Assembly (NCBI GenBank): GCA_029688905.1 | Contig: JARULB010000001.1 | Location: forward strand, 62,001 to 126,000 | Direction of reading: 5' to 3' | From: Balneolales bacterium ANBcel1 | GTDB taxonomy: Bacteria > Bacteroidota > Rhodothermia > Balneolales > Natronogracilivirgulaceae | Length of the DNA: 64,000 nucleotides | Part shown: piece after piece, positions 16,073 to 24,584 of the stretch | Layout of the letters: each line of letters starts with the position of its first letter | Numbering within the stretch: position 1 is the first letter of the stretch | Translations under genes and position numbers: made by a program | The notes under the pieces: generated by a model | What the model was told of the DNA's origin: nothing | What the model saw: the letters and a program-made list of their open reading frames with translations, nothing else | The model's database searches: none

Positions 16073-18028
16073 ATGTCAGCACAGACCACCGACAAAGAGC
16101 AGCAACTGACGTTTACCTTTCCCGACGGTAGTGAAAAACAGTTCCCGGCAGGCGTTACGGGACATGAAATTGCCGGATCGATTTCGGGCCGGCTGGCCAG
16201 GGAAGCCCTCAGCATCACCATCGACAACACGGTAGTGGATTTGCATCGACCGCTGCACTCCGGCGGCAGGATCACGATTAACACCTGGGATGATGAAGAC
16301 GGCAGGATGGCGTTCTGGCACTCATCGGCCCACGTTCTGGCCGAAGCGGTGGAAGCACTCTACCCCGGCGTAAAACTGGGTATTGGTCCGCCCATCGAAC
16401 AAGGTTTTTACTATGACATCGATTTCGGAGACCGTCACATCGGCACCGAGGACCTTCCGGCGATTGAGAAAAAAATGCTGGAGCTGGCCCGTCAGAAAAA
16501 CCGATTTGAGCGGTTCGAAATTTCAAAAGACGAGGCGGTCGACCACTATCGCAAGAAAGACGATCCCTACAAGCTGGATCTTCTGGATGGGCTGGAAGAT
16601 GGCACCATCAGCTTTTACAAGCAGGGCGCTTTCACCGATTTGTGCCGTGGTCCGCATATCCCCGATACCGGGAACATCAAGGCGATCAAACTGCTGAACA
16701 CCGCCGGGGCTTACTGGCGCGGGGACAACAGCAGCAAGCAGTTGACCCGGATTTACGGCATCAGCTTCCCCAAGAAATCGATGCTTGACAGTTTTCTCAC
16801 CCAGCTGGAGGAGGCCCGCAAGCGGGATCATAAAAAACTGGGTCCGCAGCTCGGCATCTATATGATCGACCGGATGGTGGGAAGCGGCTTGCCCATGTGG
16901 CTGCCCAACGGAACCATTCTGCGCCGAACCCTCGAGGCTTTTTTGAGGGATGAGCAGGTGCGACGCGGTTATGAGGAGGTGATCACCCCCCACATCGGGA
17001 ACCTGGAGCTGTACCGCACATCCGGCCATTACCCCTATTACAAGGATTCGCAATTTGCCCCGATGGAGATCGACGACGAGGGGTACCTTCTGAAGCCGAT
17101 GAACTGCCCGCATCACCACCGGATATACGACCACGAGATGCGAAGCTACCGTGATTTGCCGGTAAGGCTCGCGGAGTTCGGCACGGTTTACCGCTACGAA
17201 CAAACCGGCGAGCTCAACGGCCTTTCGCGCGTCAGGGGATTCACCCAGGACGATGCGCACATCTATTGCACCAACGACCAGCTCAAGCAGGAAATCATTC
17301 ACTGTATCGAGCTCACCCAGTTTGTTTTCTCCACATTCAACATGCCGGTCGATATCCGTCTCTCCTTCCGGGACGAAAGCGAGGAGAAATACGGCGGCGA
17401 CCTGGAGCTGTGGGAACGCGCGCAGCGGGAAATCCGGGAAGCGGCCGACGAAATGGAGCTGGAGTACAAAATCGCCGAGGGCGAAGCCAGCTTCTACGGA
17501 CCCAAAATCGATTTTATCATCCACGATGCGCTGGGTCGAAAATGGCAGCTTGGCACGGTGCAGGTGGATTACGTTATGCCGGAGCGGTTTGACCTGACCT
17601 ATGTGGGTTCCGACAATCAGAAACACCGGCCGGTGATCATCCACAGAGCGCCATTCGGCTCGATGGAGCGGTTCACGAGCATACTGATAGAGCACTTTGC
17701 AGGATACTTCCCGCTGTGGCTGAGTCCGCAGCAGGCGGTCATCATTCCGGTATCGGACCAGTTCAATGACCTGGCGGAGACTTACAGGGAGCAGCTTGAA
17801 CAGGCGGGCATTAGGGTGAAAAGCGACCTTCGGGGGGAGCAAATCGGCGCAAAAATCCGAAATGCGGAAACCCGAAAGATCCCATATATGTTAATAGTGG
17901 GTGAAAAAGAGGCTGAAAATCACAGCGTGTCGGTCAGAAAACACAAAAAAGGTGACATCGGCAGCTTTAATTTTTCAGATTTTCTTTCGATTATAAAAAA
18001 GGAAGTGGACGAAAAAGTGTTGCCGTAA
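16073..18028 (+). CDS. thrS: Threonyl-tRNA synthetase
   Basis: This 651-residue class II synthetase charges tRNA-Thr. Domain order is N-terminal TGS (residues 10-70), the editing SAD domain, catalytic core and anticodon-binding domain (about 545-640). Core signatures include MNCPHHHRIY with a zinc-ligand cysteine, RVRGFTQDDAHIYC (motif 2) and HRAPFGSMERF (motif 3). The ATG at 16073 starts just before the TGS domain; upstream in-frame codons lack conservation features. A TATATTGC box at 15859-15866 may be the -7 element of its promoter. It heads the conserved run thrS-infC-rpmI-rplT-pheST. Confidence 0.96.
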   Translation: MSAQTTDKEQQLTFTFPDGSEKQFPAGVTGHEIAGSISGRLAREALSITIDNTVVDLHRPLHSGGRITINTWDDEDGRMAFWHSSAHVLAEAVEALYPGVKLGIGPPIEQGFYYDIDFGDRHIGTEDLPAIEKKMLELARQKNRFERFEISKDEAVDHYRKKDDPYKLDLLDGLEDGTISFYKQGAFTDLCRGPHIPDTGNIKAIKLLNTAGAYWRGDNSSKQLTRIYGISFPKKSMLDSFLTQLEEARKRDHKKLGPQLGIYMIDRMVGSGLPMWLPNGTILRRTLEAFLRDEQVRRGYEEVITPHIGNLELYRTSGHYPYYKDSQFAPMEIDDEGYLLKPMNCPHHHRIYDHEMRSYRDLPVRLAEFGTVYRYEQTGELNGLSRVRGFTQDDAHIYCTNDQLKQEIIHCIELTQFVFSTFNMPVDIRLSFRDESEEKYGGDLELWERAQREIREAADEMELEYKIAEGEASFYGPKIDFIIHDALGRKWQLGTVQVDYVMPERFDLTYVGSDNQKHRPVIIHRAPFGSMERFTSILIEHFAGYFPLWLSPQQAVIIPVSDQFNDLAETYREQLEQAGIRVKSDLRGEQIGAKIRNAETRKIPYMLIVGEKEAENHSVSVRKHKKGDIGSFNFSDFLSIIKKEVDEKVLP

Positions 18029-18139
18029 CGTTCATTCGGGGTCACATGCAGCGAAATGTGCGGCATGATGCATTCACCGGGAAGCCCTGGTGACTCCCCG
18101 TGGAAGCCGGCACGATCGTCTTAAATTTTAAAAAAAAAC

Positions 18140-18154
18140 GGAGAAACAGCCATC
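18140..18154 (+). promoter_or_regulatory. Shine-Dalgarno and ATC start of infC
   Basis: GGAG at 18140-18143 is followed after eight nucleotides by ATC at 18152-18154. This is one of few clear ribosome sites in the window and decides the start of infC. A rare start codon behind a strong ribosome site is the arrangement used for IF-3 autoregulation in enterobacteria. Confidence 0.75.
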
Positions 18155-18706
18155 GGAAAACGATTTAAAAGTTATCCCGTCCGCAGAGCGGAACCCAAAG
18201 AACGGGTCAATGAACAGATTCGTGCGGATGTGGTCCGGGTGATCAAGCCCGATAACGAACACGTCATCATCCCCATACAGGAGGCGCTGGACATGGCCGG
18301 CCGCCTGAACCGTGACCTGGTTGAAGTCGCACCGAATGCAGATCCGCCGGTGTGCAAGATTATGGATCACGGCAAATACATCTTTGAGAAGAAGAAAAAG
18401 GAGAAAGAGGCCAAGAAGAAGCAGCATGTCGTGGTTCTCAAGGAGCTTCGGTTCCGGCCACAGACCGACGACCACGACTATGAGTTCAAAAAGCGCCATG
18501 CCGAAGGATTCCTGAAAGAGGGAAACAAGGTAAAAGCGACGGTTCAGTTCAAGGGGCGTGACATCATATACAGTGATCAGGGTAAAAAGCTGCTGGACCG
18601 GCTCACCAAGGATCTTGAAGATCTGGGCAAGGTGGAAACTCCGGCCAAGCTGGAGGGCAAACGCATGTCGATGGTTATCGCGCCGTCAAAAGGGCCCGGC
18701 TCCTGA
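18152..18706 (+). CDS. infC: Translation initiation factor IF-3, probable ATC start
   Basis: The product, about 184 residues, matches IF-3: N-domain VNEQIRADVVRVI, linker EKKKKEKEAKKKQ, and C-domain KELRFRPQTDDHDYEFKKRHAEGFL. No ATG, GTG or TTG lies upstream of the conserved VNEQIR motif in this frame; the first GTG is at 18230, inside the domain. An ATC at 18152 is preceded by GGAG (18140-18143) at ideal 8-nt spacing and gives the normal IF-3 length. Non-canonical AUU/AUC/AUA starts are established for infC and allow IF-3 to repress its own translation. An ATT at 18125 is also in frame but has no ribosome site. It lies 123 nt after thrS. Confidence 0.9.
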   Translation: MGKRFKSYPVRRAEPKERVNEQIRADVVRVIKPDNEHVIIPIQEALDMAGRLNRDLVEVAPNADPPVCKIMDHGKYIFEKKKKEKEAKKKQHVVVLKELRFRPQTDDHDYEFKKRHAEGFLKEGNKVKATVQFKGRDIIYSDQGKKLLDRLTKDLEDLGKVETPAKLEGKRMSMVIAPSKGPGS

Positions 18707-18779
18707 ACCTGCCCGGCAGCTCTCCCTCTGACCGCAAGCCATGGAATGCCGGGGTGACACTATGGGTATCGAGTCTACC

Positions 18780-18810
18780 TTGCTGCTCACCATCCTTTTT
18801 ACTATATTGT
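18780..18810 (+). promoter_or_regulatory. Probable promoter for rpmI-rplT
   Basis: TTG (18780-18782), a 20-nt spacer and TATATTGT (18803-18810) resemble the Bacteroidota -33/-7 elements with the last two -7 bases swapped. It would give a separate transcript for L35 and L20 with about 30 nt of leader. Confidence 0.45.
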
Positions 18811-18846
18811 GTTCTTGCAAAATTTTAACGAATTACCGGGTGTATC

Positions 18847-19044
18847 ATGCCTAAAATGAAAACCATAAGCGGCGCCAAGAAGCGTTTCAAGCTGACAAAG
18901 TCCGGCAAAATCAAGCGCAAGAAGGCGTTCGCCAGCCATATTCTTACCAAGAAGACACCGAAGAGAAAGCGGAATCTGCGTGCTGCAACATTGGTGGACA
19001 AATCCGATGCCCCTCGCATGCGTGATCTGATTCCATACGCTTAA
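18847..19044 (+). CDS. rpmI: 50S ribosomal protein L35
   Basis: This is a 65-residue, very basic protein beginning [20 protein letters not shown] and containing [16 protein letters not shown], both diagnostic of bacterial L35. It binds the 50S subunit. Length equals that of other L35 proteins. It sits between infC and rplT, the universal order, with 33 nt to rplT, so rpmI and rplT are cotranscribed. Confidence 0.97.
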   Translation: MPKMKTISGAKKRFKLTKSGKIKRKKAFASHILTKKTPKRKRNLRAATLVDKSDAPRMRDLIPYA

Positions 19045-19077
19045 TCTCATATCAACAACCATTAAAATCCTGATAAA

Positions 19078-19431
19078 ATGCCACGATCGTCCAATAATGT
19101 GGCTTCCCGTCGCCGTCGCAAACGCGTATTAGAGCGTGCGAAAGGTTACTGGGGTGCAAGGAGCAAAGTCTACACTGTCGCGAAAAATGCGGTAGAAAAG
19201 GCCCTTCAGTACCAGTATCGCGACAGGAGAGTCCGCAAAAGAGAATTCAGAAAACTCTGGATAGCCCGTATCAACGCGGCGGCCCGCCTTAACGACACGA
19301 CCTATTCCAAACTGATGGGCGCCTTGAAAGCCCGGAATATGGAAATCAACCGGAAAGTGCTTGCCGACCTGGCAGTTCACGACCCCCAGGCCTTCAGTGC
19401 CGTGGTTGAAACGGCTCTCAAGAAATCCTGA
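19078..19431 (+). CDS. rplT: 50S ribosomal protein L20
   Basis: The 117-residue basic protein shows the L20 blocks [20 protein letters not shown] and [16 protein letters not shown], and the C-terminal [21 protein letters not shown]20 binds 23S rRNA early in 50S assembly and in several bacteria represses its own operon by binding the leader RNA; such a leader was not identified here. A strong intrinsic terminator follows the stop by about 20 nt. Confidence 0.97.
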   Translation: MPRSSNNVASRRRRKRVLERAKGYWGARSKVYTVAKNAVEKALQYQYRDRRVRKREFRKLWIARINAAARLNDTTYSKLMGALKARNMEINRKVLADLAVHDPQAFSAVVETALKKS

Positions 19432-19449
19432 CGGTTTTCAAAGCCTCCA

Positions 19450-19485
19450 GCCGGCAGTATCCCAGCGATGCTGCCGGTTTTTTTA
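19450..19485 (+). terminator. Intrinsic terminator after rplT
   Basis: CCGGCAG (19451-19457) pairs with CTGCCGG (19471-19477), leaving a 13-nt loop, and a run of seven Ts starts at 19478. It closes the infC-rpmI-rplT transcription unit and separates it from pheS. Confidence 0.85.
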
Positions 19486-19658
19486 TTTTTTGCTTCCGTG
19501 ACTGCAGCGGCACACCGGAATCCCATTTCGCTTTTCCCTATATTCCGGCTCATGGTACCAAACGTATCTGATTCCCGTTCAGTGACATCGGCTGCGGGTT
19601 CGGATCAGGGCACGTTTGACGCTGCCACGACATCCACCAAACAGTTTTTTATTCTGAT

Positions 19659-20678
19659 ATGGCAACCCCTCCTGATATTGACGCGGTAAAAAAGGAAATT
19701 TCATCGATCACGCTGGATTCGGCGGAAAACCTGGAAACTTTCCGCCTGAAGTATCTGTCGCGGAAAGGGCTCATCACCGGTATGCTCGCCGGAATCGGCA
19801 AGGCCGCTCCGGAGGACCGCGCACGTCTTGGCAAGGAGCTTAACGAACTCAAGAAACTGGCCGACTCCCGGTTTGAAGAGGCGAAACAGGCACTGACCGC
19901 CTCCGCCACATCGCATGCCGCCGCCACCGACGACCCCACCCTGCCGCCGGCGCCGCTTCCCGTCGGCTCCACCCATCCCCTCACCCAGACTCTTGAGGAG
20001 ATAAAATCCATTTTCTACCGCCTCGGGTTTACCATTGCGGACGGCCCCGAACTTGAAGATGACTTCCACAATTTCACGGCGCTCAACTTCCCGCCCGAAC
20101 ATCCGGCAAGGGATATGCAGGATACGTTTTTTATCCGAAAGGATGAGCGTCAGCCGGAGCGGGATCTGGTTCTGCGGACCCACACCTCACCGGTGCAGAT
20201 CCGCCTTATGAAGGAGCAGAAACCGCCGTTTCGCGCCATTATGCCCGGACGCGTATACCGAAACGAGTCCATCACCGCCAAATCGTACTGCCTGTTCCAT
20301 CAGGTCGAGGGACTGTATGTCGATAAGGGCGTAAGCCTGGCGGATCTCAAACACACCCTGATCACTTTTGCCGGGCATCTGTTCGGGAAGAATCTGAAGT
20401 ACCGGATTCGCCCCTCCTTTTTTCCGTTTACCGAGCCCAGCCTCGAAATGGACATCTGGTGGGAAACCGGCAGCCGACCCGGTCAGTGGATGGAGATCCT
20501 CGGTGCGGGTATGGTGCACCCCAACGTGCTCAAGGCGGTGGATATAGACCCGGAAGTTTATACCGGATTCGCCTTTGGAATGGGTGTGGAGCGCATTACC
20601 ATGTCGCGCTACGAAATCGACGACATTCGCCTGCTGTACGACAACGACCTCCGTTTCCTCAATCAGTTTCCCGGATGA
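19659..20678 (+). CDS. pheS: Phenylalanyl-tRNA synthetase alpha subunit
   Basis: This 339-residue class II catalytic subunit has an N-terminal coiled-coil tRNA-binding arm (residues 1-90), a low-complexity linker rich in Ala and Pro, and the catalytic core with HPLTQTLEEIKSIF, FHNFTALNFPPEHPARD, RTHTSPVQIR (motif 2 region), FHQVEGLYVDKG and GFAFGMGVERI (motif 3). It forms an alpha2-beta2 enzyme with PheT. A TATATTCC box at 19539-19546 may be its -7 element. pheT starts about 150 nt downstream. Confidence 0.97.
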   Translation: MATPPDIDAVKKEISSITLDSAENLETFRLKYLSRKGLITGMLAGIGKAAPEDRARLGKELNELKKLADSRFEEAKQALTASATSHAAATDDPTLPPAPLPVGSTHPLTQTLEEIKSIFYRLGFTIADGPELEDDFHNFTALNFPPEHPARDMQDTFFIRKDERQPERDLVLRTHTSPVQIRLMKEQKPPFRAIMPGRVYRNESITAKSYCLFHQVEGLYVDKGVSLADLKHTLITFAGHLFGKNLKYRIRPSFFPFTEPSLEMDIWWETGSRPGQWMEILGAGMVHPNVLKAVDIDPEVYTGFAFGMGVERITMSRYEIDDIRLLYDNDLRFLNQFPG

Positions 20679-20829
20679 CGGCGCAGGCATGCGGCTCCGT
20701 TCTCCAGGAAGGAACGCTGGAACGGCGGCCGCATGAAACGGCTCCGAGGCCGTCCGTACCACAGCAGCCGGGCACCCCTCATCTTGATCATTCACTTTTT
20801 GAAATCACATATTCAGGACAGATAAACCG

Positions 20830-23337
20830 ATGAAAATCTCGTACAACTGGCTATCCCGCTACCTCTCAGAAATACCGGACCCCGCCGAAACCGCCGAGCG
20901 CCTCACCCTTACCGGCCTGGAAGTCGAAGAGATCGAAGAAACCGGAGCCGATCTGAGTGGCATCGTGGTGGGAGAAGTGCTTGAAGTGAAACCCCATCCT
21001 GATGCCGACCGGCTGGTTGTCTGCACGGTGGATATCGGAGATGACGGGATTTCACAAATCGTCTGCGGGGCTCCGAATGTTGCGGCCGGACAAAAAGTGC
21101 CCGTCGCTACAGTGGGCTCGGTGCTTCCCAAACCACTGCCCGACGGCAAGCCGTTTAAAATCCGGAAAGCCAAAATCCGGGGGCAAAAATCCGCCGGAAT
21201 GATCTGTGCCGAGGATGAACTGGGGCTGGGCGACGACCACAGCGGAATCATGGTGCTGGACCCCTCCATCAAGGCGGGTACCCCGTTTTCTGAAGTGGCC
21301 GGGGTAGAAAAAGATTCGGTGTACGAAATCGGTCTGACCCCCAACCGGCCCGATGCAACCTGCCATCTGGGAGTTGCACGGGATCTCGCTGCCGCTACCG
21401 GAGCCGCCCTCAAAAAACCGCTGGAGAACCTGCCGCACATATCGGCACCTCTTCCTCCGGACACCATCCGTATCGTCGATACCGACAAATGTCACCGCTA
21501 TGTGGGGATTCTGGTACGCGGCGCCAACGTTGATGAATCGCCCCAATGGCTCAAAGAGTCTCTGCTGGCGATTGGCCTTCGTCCCGTCAACAATGTGGTG
21601 GATATTACCAATTTCGTGCTTCAGGAACTGGGTCAGCCGCTGCACGCATTTGATTACCGGCATCTGGCCGGCGGGATAATTGAAGTCCGTTCCTTTGAAA
21701 ACGACCGGAAGTTTACGACCCTCGATGACGTGGAGCGCACCGTACCCGCAGGCTCGCTGTTTATTTGTGACGCAGAAAAGCCGGTGGCCCTGGCCGGGGT
21801 CATGGGTGGACTTAATTCGGAAATTGAGTCTGAAAGCAGTGATATCCTGATCGAATCGGCCTGGTTTGAACCCACCGGAATCCGGAAGACCGCCCGGCAA
21901 CTGGCTCTGCAAACGGACTCCTCCTACCGTTTTGAGCGGGGAGTTGATCCCAATCTGACCCGCAACGCGGCTCTTCGCTGCGCACAGCTGATCATCGAAG
22001 TGTGCGGCGGAACCATTGAAGGGATGGAGGATGTCCACCCGGTGAAAACGGAACCCCTGGAAGTGGAATTGCGCCATGACCGCCTCAACCGGCTTTTGGG
22101 CATGGAAATTGATCCCGATGTGGCCGTAACGCTTCTGGAGCGGCTTGAAATCGCGGTGAGCAGCGAGCGTGCGGAACCCCTGACCTGGAAATGCCGGGTG
22201 CCCACGTTTCGCCCCGACATCACCACCGAAATTGACCTGATCGAGGAGGTGGCCAGGATATACGACTACAATAACATCCCGGATCCCGAACACATTGCGA
22301 TTGCGCAGCCCGAACCGATTCCCTACGGAGAAACCTTCCGTGAAAACATCCGGAGGGCAGCCGTTTCTGCAGGTCTCAAGGAGATCTACTCCAACAGCCT
22401 GTTGCCGGAACAACTGCTTGACCCCCTCGGCGGAGAGGCGGTTGTAGTGCCCACGCTTAACCCCATCACCAAAGACCAGGCGCTGCTGCGTACCAGTCTG
22501 AAGTACGGATTTCTCCGTTCGGCGGCCTACAATTTCAACCGCAACGCCGCTGGTGTCCGTTTTTTTGAAATAGGCAATGTATTTCGTCGCGCCGAAAACG
22601 GAGGCACCTGGATTGAGGGCATCCACGAATCCACCCACATTCATATCGGGGTGGCGGGACAGGCCTCGCCGGAACACTGGAAAACCGACGCCAGGGCGTT
22701 TGACCTGTTTGACCTGAAGGCGCTGGTTAACGCCATGCTCAGCAAACTCGGCATCGGACACCTGACACGCTGGGAGTCGGCCGATAACCGCCTGCTGCTG
22801 GTTGCCAATAATCCTGCCGGGACGAGCAACGGACAGGGCGGATCAGCCGGCAGTTCGGGGAACATCGCGGACCGCTCCGTTTCACCGCCGTCATCTGCAG
22901 ACGATAACATCATCGGCATCCTGGAAGCCGTTGACAGCGAATGGAAAAAACGGACGGAAGTGGAAACGGCCGCATTTTCGGCCGAGCTGAACATCGGCAA
23001 ACTCGAACTAATTGCGCGGCAGGCCGGACAGCGGATATACAAGCCGGTATCCCGGTTCCCCGCATTTGAATTTGACCTTGCGCTGGTCGTGGATAAGTCC
23101 GTTGCAGCGGGCGATCTGGAGCGGAGGATGCATGATATTGCGGGAAAAATACTTAAGACTTCCGAGGTTTTTGACGTATTTGAGGGCGGTTCTCTGGAAA
23201 AACATCAAAAAAGCATTGCTTTTCGTCTGATGTTTCAGGATTATGAAAAAACATTAACCATAAATGACATCGACCCTGTCATCCGGAAGATTCTTAAAAA
23301 GCTGGATGAAGATTTTTCTGCAAAGTTGCGTTCTTGA
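20830..23337 (+). CDS. pheT: Phenylalanyl-tRNA synthetase beta subunit
   Basis: The 835-residue beta subunit shows the expected order: EMAP-II-like tRNA-binding domain (about 40-150, VVCTVDIGDDGISQIVCGAPN), B3/B4 editing domain (about 205-385), B5 DNA-binding-like domain (about 400-475), catalytic-like core, and C-terminal ferredoxin-fold anticodon domain (about 740-835, SRFPAFEFDLALVVD). A stretch of about 35 residues around 660-695 is rich in Gly, Ser and Asn and looks like a low-complexity insertion. It is operonic with pheS and is followed by the coiled-coil gene after 47 nt. Confidence 0.97.
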   Translation: MKISYNWLSRYLSEIPDPAETAERLTLTGLEVEEIEETGADLSGIVVGEVLEVKPHPDADRLVVCTVDIGDDGISQIVCGAPNVAAGQKVPVATVGSVLPKPLPDGKPFKIRKAKIRGQKSAGMICAEDELGLGDDHSGIMVLDPSIKAGTPFSEVAGVEKDSVYEIGLTPNRPDATCHLGVARDLAAATGAALKKPLENLPHISAPLPPDTIRIVDTDKCHRYVGILVRGANVDESPQWLKESLLAIGLRPVNNVVDITNFVLQELGQPLHAFDYRHLAGGIIEVRSFENDRKFTTLDDVERTVPAGSLFICDAEKPVALAGVMGGLNSEIESESSDILIESAWFEPTGIRKTARQLALQTDSSYRFERGVDPNLTRNAALRCAQLIIEVCGGTIEGMEDVHPVKTEPLEVELRHDRLNRLLGMEIDPDVAVTLLERLEIAVSSERAEPLTWKCRVPTFRPDITTEIDLIEEVARIYDYNNIPDPEHIAIAQPEPIPYGETFRENIRRAAVSAGLKEIYSNSLLPEQLLDPLGGEAVVVPTLNPITKDQALLRTSLKYGFLRSAAYNFNRNAAGVRFFEIGNVFRRAENGGTWIEGIHESTHIHIGVAGQASPEHWKTDARAFDLFDLKALVNAMLSKLGIGHLTRWESADNRLLLVANNPAGTSNGQGGSAGSSGNIADRSVSPPSSADDNIIGILEAVDSEWKKRTEVETAAFSAELNIGKLELIARQAGQRIYKPVSRFPAFEFDLALVVDKSVAAGDLERRMHDIAGKILKTSEVFDVFEGGSLEKHQKSIAFRLMFQDYEKTLTINDIDPVIRKILKKLDEDFSAKLRS

Positions 23338-23384
23338 TGGATTAAAGGGCATAATTCGGGGCGTTCAAACATGGAGCGCGAAAC

Positions 23385-23828
23385 GTGACGTATCAGGATC
23401 AACCATACTACAAGGAGTATCGTGATCTGCTCAAGGAGTTGTCCGGAGCGATTTCGACACTGAAAGCCGACAAAAAGCGCCTTGAAGAGGAGAACCGCGA
23501 TTTGACCGGTGAGCTGAGGGCCGTGCGTTCGGAGCTGACGGAAGCCACAAATCTGCTGGACTCGCTGAAATCGGAAAATGAACATCTGAAGACGGCATCT
23601 CCGCAAACCGTGGCTACGGAAAGGCAAGCAGAAGCCTCCGCCTCTGCGGATTTCTCCGGAAAAGGCACCGGAGTTGCGCAATCCCTTTCAGCCAGAGATG
23701 CAGGAAGTAACGAATCTCCTTCCCTGTTTTCAGATCTGGATGAGAATGAAAAAATTATCCTTCGCCAGCAAATCCATGATCTGATCAGCCGAATCGACCA
23801 CCATCTTGCCGGCTCCGGAAAAGCCTGA
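23385..23828 (+). CDS. Uncharacterised coiled-coil protein, possibly division-related
   Basis: I do not recognise this 147-residue protein by family. Residues about 15-70 form a strong heptad coiled coil (KADKKRLEEENRDLTGELR and onwards), followed by a serine/alanine-rich linker and a C-terminal helix (NEKIILRQQIHDLISRIDHH). It starts at GTG 23385; an ATG at 23371 opens only a five-codon frame whose TGA overlaps the GTG, which could couple translation. Lying between pheT and zapA and resembling ZapB-like short coiled coils, it may work with ZapA at the division ring. That role is inferred from context. Confidence 0.75.
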   Translation: MTYQDQPYYKEYRDLLKELSGAISTLKADKKRLEEENRDLTGELRAVRSELTEATNLLDSLKSENEHLKTASPQTVATERQAEASASADFSGKGTGVAQSLSARDAGSNESPSLFSDLDENEKIILRQQIHDLISRIDHHLAGSGKA

Positions 23829-23947
23829 AACAGAGGATGGGTACCGGCATCCGGATCGGGGCGCCGGGCAACTGACAGATCCACGACAACATCACATCCG
23901 GAACAACCAATTTGGGGATATTCGAATCCCTTAACCGCCAGGTAGTT

Positions 23948-24259
23948 ATGAAATCCATAAAAGTCTCCATACTGGGAAAAACGTATCCCCTCAAAATCAA
24001 CGAAGGTGATGAAGAGGCCATGCTCAATATCGCCTCCTATGTCGACAAGCGGTTCTATGATTTCCGCAAGGCGCTGATCAACCAGCCGGAATCCACCATC
24101 ATGGTGCTGGCGTCTCTCAGTATCGCCGAGGAACTCTTTCTCAAAAACAATGGAAACAGGCCGGATATAACCCCGGATGCCCCCAAAATCTTCGGAGAAA
24201 TTAATGAATCCCTGCGTGAGATTTTGGATGACATTGAGCAGGAAAATCGCGATATTTAA
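23948..24259 (+). CDS. zapA: Cell division protein ZapA
   Basis: The 103-residue protein has the ZapA N-terminal strand pair (KSIKVSILGKTYPLKINEGDEEAML), the conserved IASYVDKRF segment and a C-terminal coiled coil ending DDIEQENRDI. ZapA cross-links FtsZ filaments at the Z-ring. The ATG at 23948 gives the family length; an earlier TTG at 23912 is unlikely. A probable 6S RNA follows directly, repeating the zapA-ssrS neighbourhood known from gammaproteobacteria, and the RNA's -7 box overlaps the zapA stop codon. Confidence 0.9.
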   Translation: MKSIKVSILGKTYPLKINEGDEEAMLNIASYVDKRFYDFRKALINQPESTIMVLASLSIAEELFLKNNGNRPDITPDAPKIFGEINESLREILDDIEQENRDI

Positions 24260-24264
24260 GTTGT
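24234..24264 (+). promoter_or_regulatory. Promoter of the 6S-like RNA
   Basis: TTG (24234-24236), a 20-nt spacer and TAAGTTGT (24257-24264) fit the Bacteroidota promoter pattern apart from the final two -7 bases. It places the transcription start near 24271, just before the closing stem of the RNA. The element lies inside the 3' end of zapA and includes its stop codon. Confidence 0.5.
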
Positions 24265-24270
24265 ATTGAG

Positions 24271-24461
24271 TTACAACGCTTTTGAGGCAGGGTTAACATA
24301 AACAAGCACAACACTCAAAAACAAGGGCGTTTAACTTCGTTCGGCAATGCCAGGCCTCACGTCACCTCGCGTGAATAGTGGAAGGCAGACCCGATCGAGT
24401 GGATGCCCGCACTGTCATAGACGGTAGCTTGTCTTGTGCCTGCTTCATTAGCGTTTTTTTT
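24271..24461 (+). ncRNA. ssrS: Probable 6S RNA (ssrS-like) downstream of zapA
   Basis: No protein frame fits this 190-nt gap. Its ends pair: AACGCT (24275-24280) with AGCGTT (24450-24455), then after a 3x3 internal loop GAGGCAGG (24284-24291) with CCTGCTTC (24439-24446), and farther in CACAA (24307-24311) with TTGTG (24434-24438). Eight Ts (24454-24461) end the transcript. A long closing stem with an interrupted interior and a total of about 187 nt is the 6S RNA layout; 6S mimics an open promoter and binds housekeeping RNA polymerase. Linkage to zapA matches ssrS in gammaproteobacteria. The structure is read by eye, so identity needs a covariance-model search. Confidence 0.65.
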
Positions 24462-24584
24462 ATCCTTCTGCCCGCACTGTCGCCCGATTAATATTTGCCG
24501 CAGACATCCGGCCCCGCCTTGCCGGATGACGAACTGCACCAGACAGCGTGCATCAATCCAGACATAACCCAGGAAGGCTCACAC

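Noticed and set aside
16523-17842. 439-codon minus-strand frame opposite thrS
   Set aside because: Antisense shadow of a well-supported synthetase gene.
18230-18706. infC start at GTG 18230
   Set aside because: It would remove the conserved IF-3 N-terminal segment including VNEQIRAD and lacks a ribosome site.
21052-22761. 569-codon minus-strand frame opposite pheT
   Set aside because: Long but without motif; results from codon usage of pheT.
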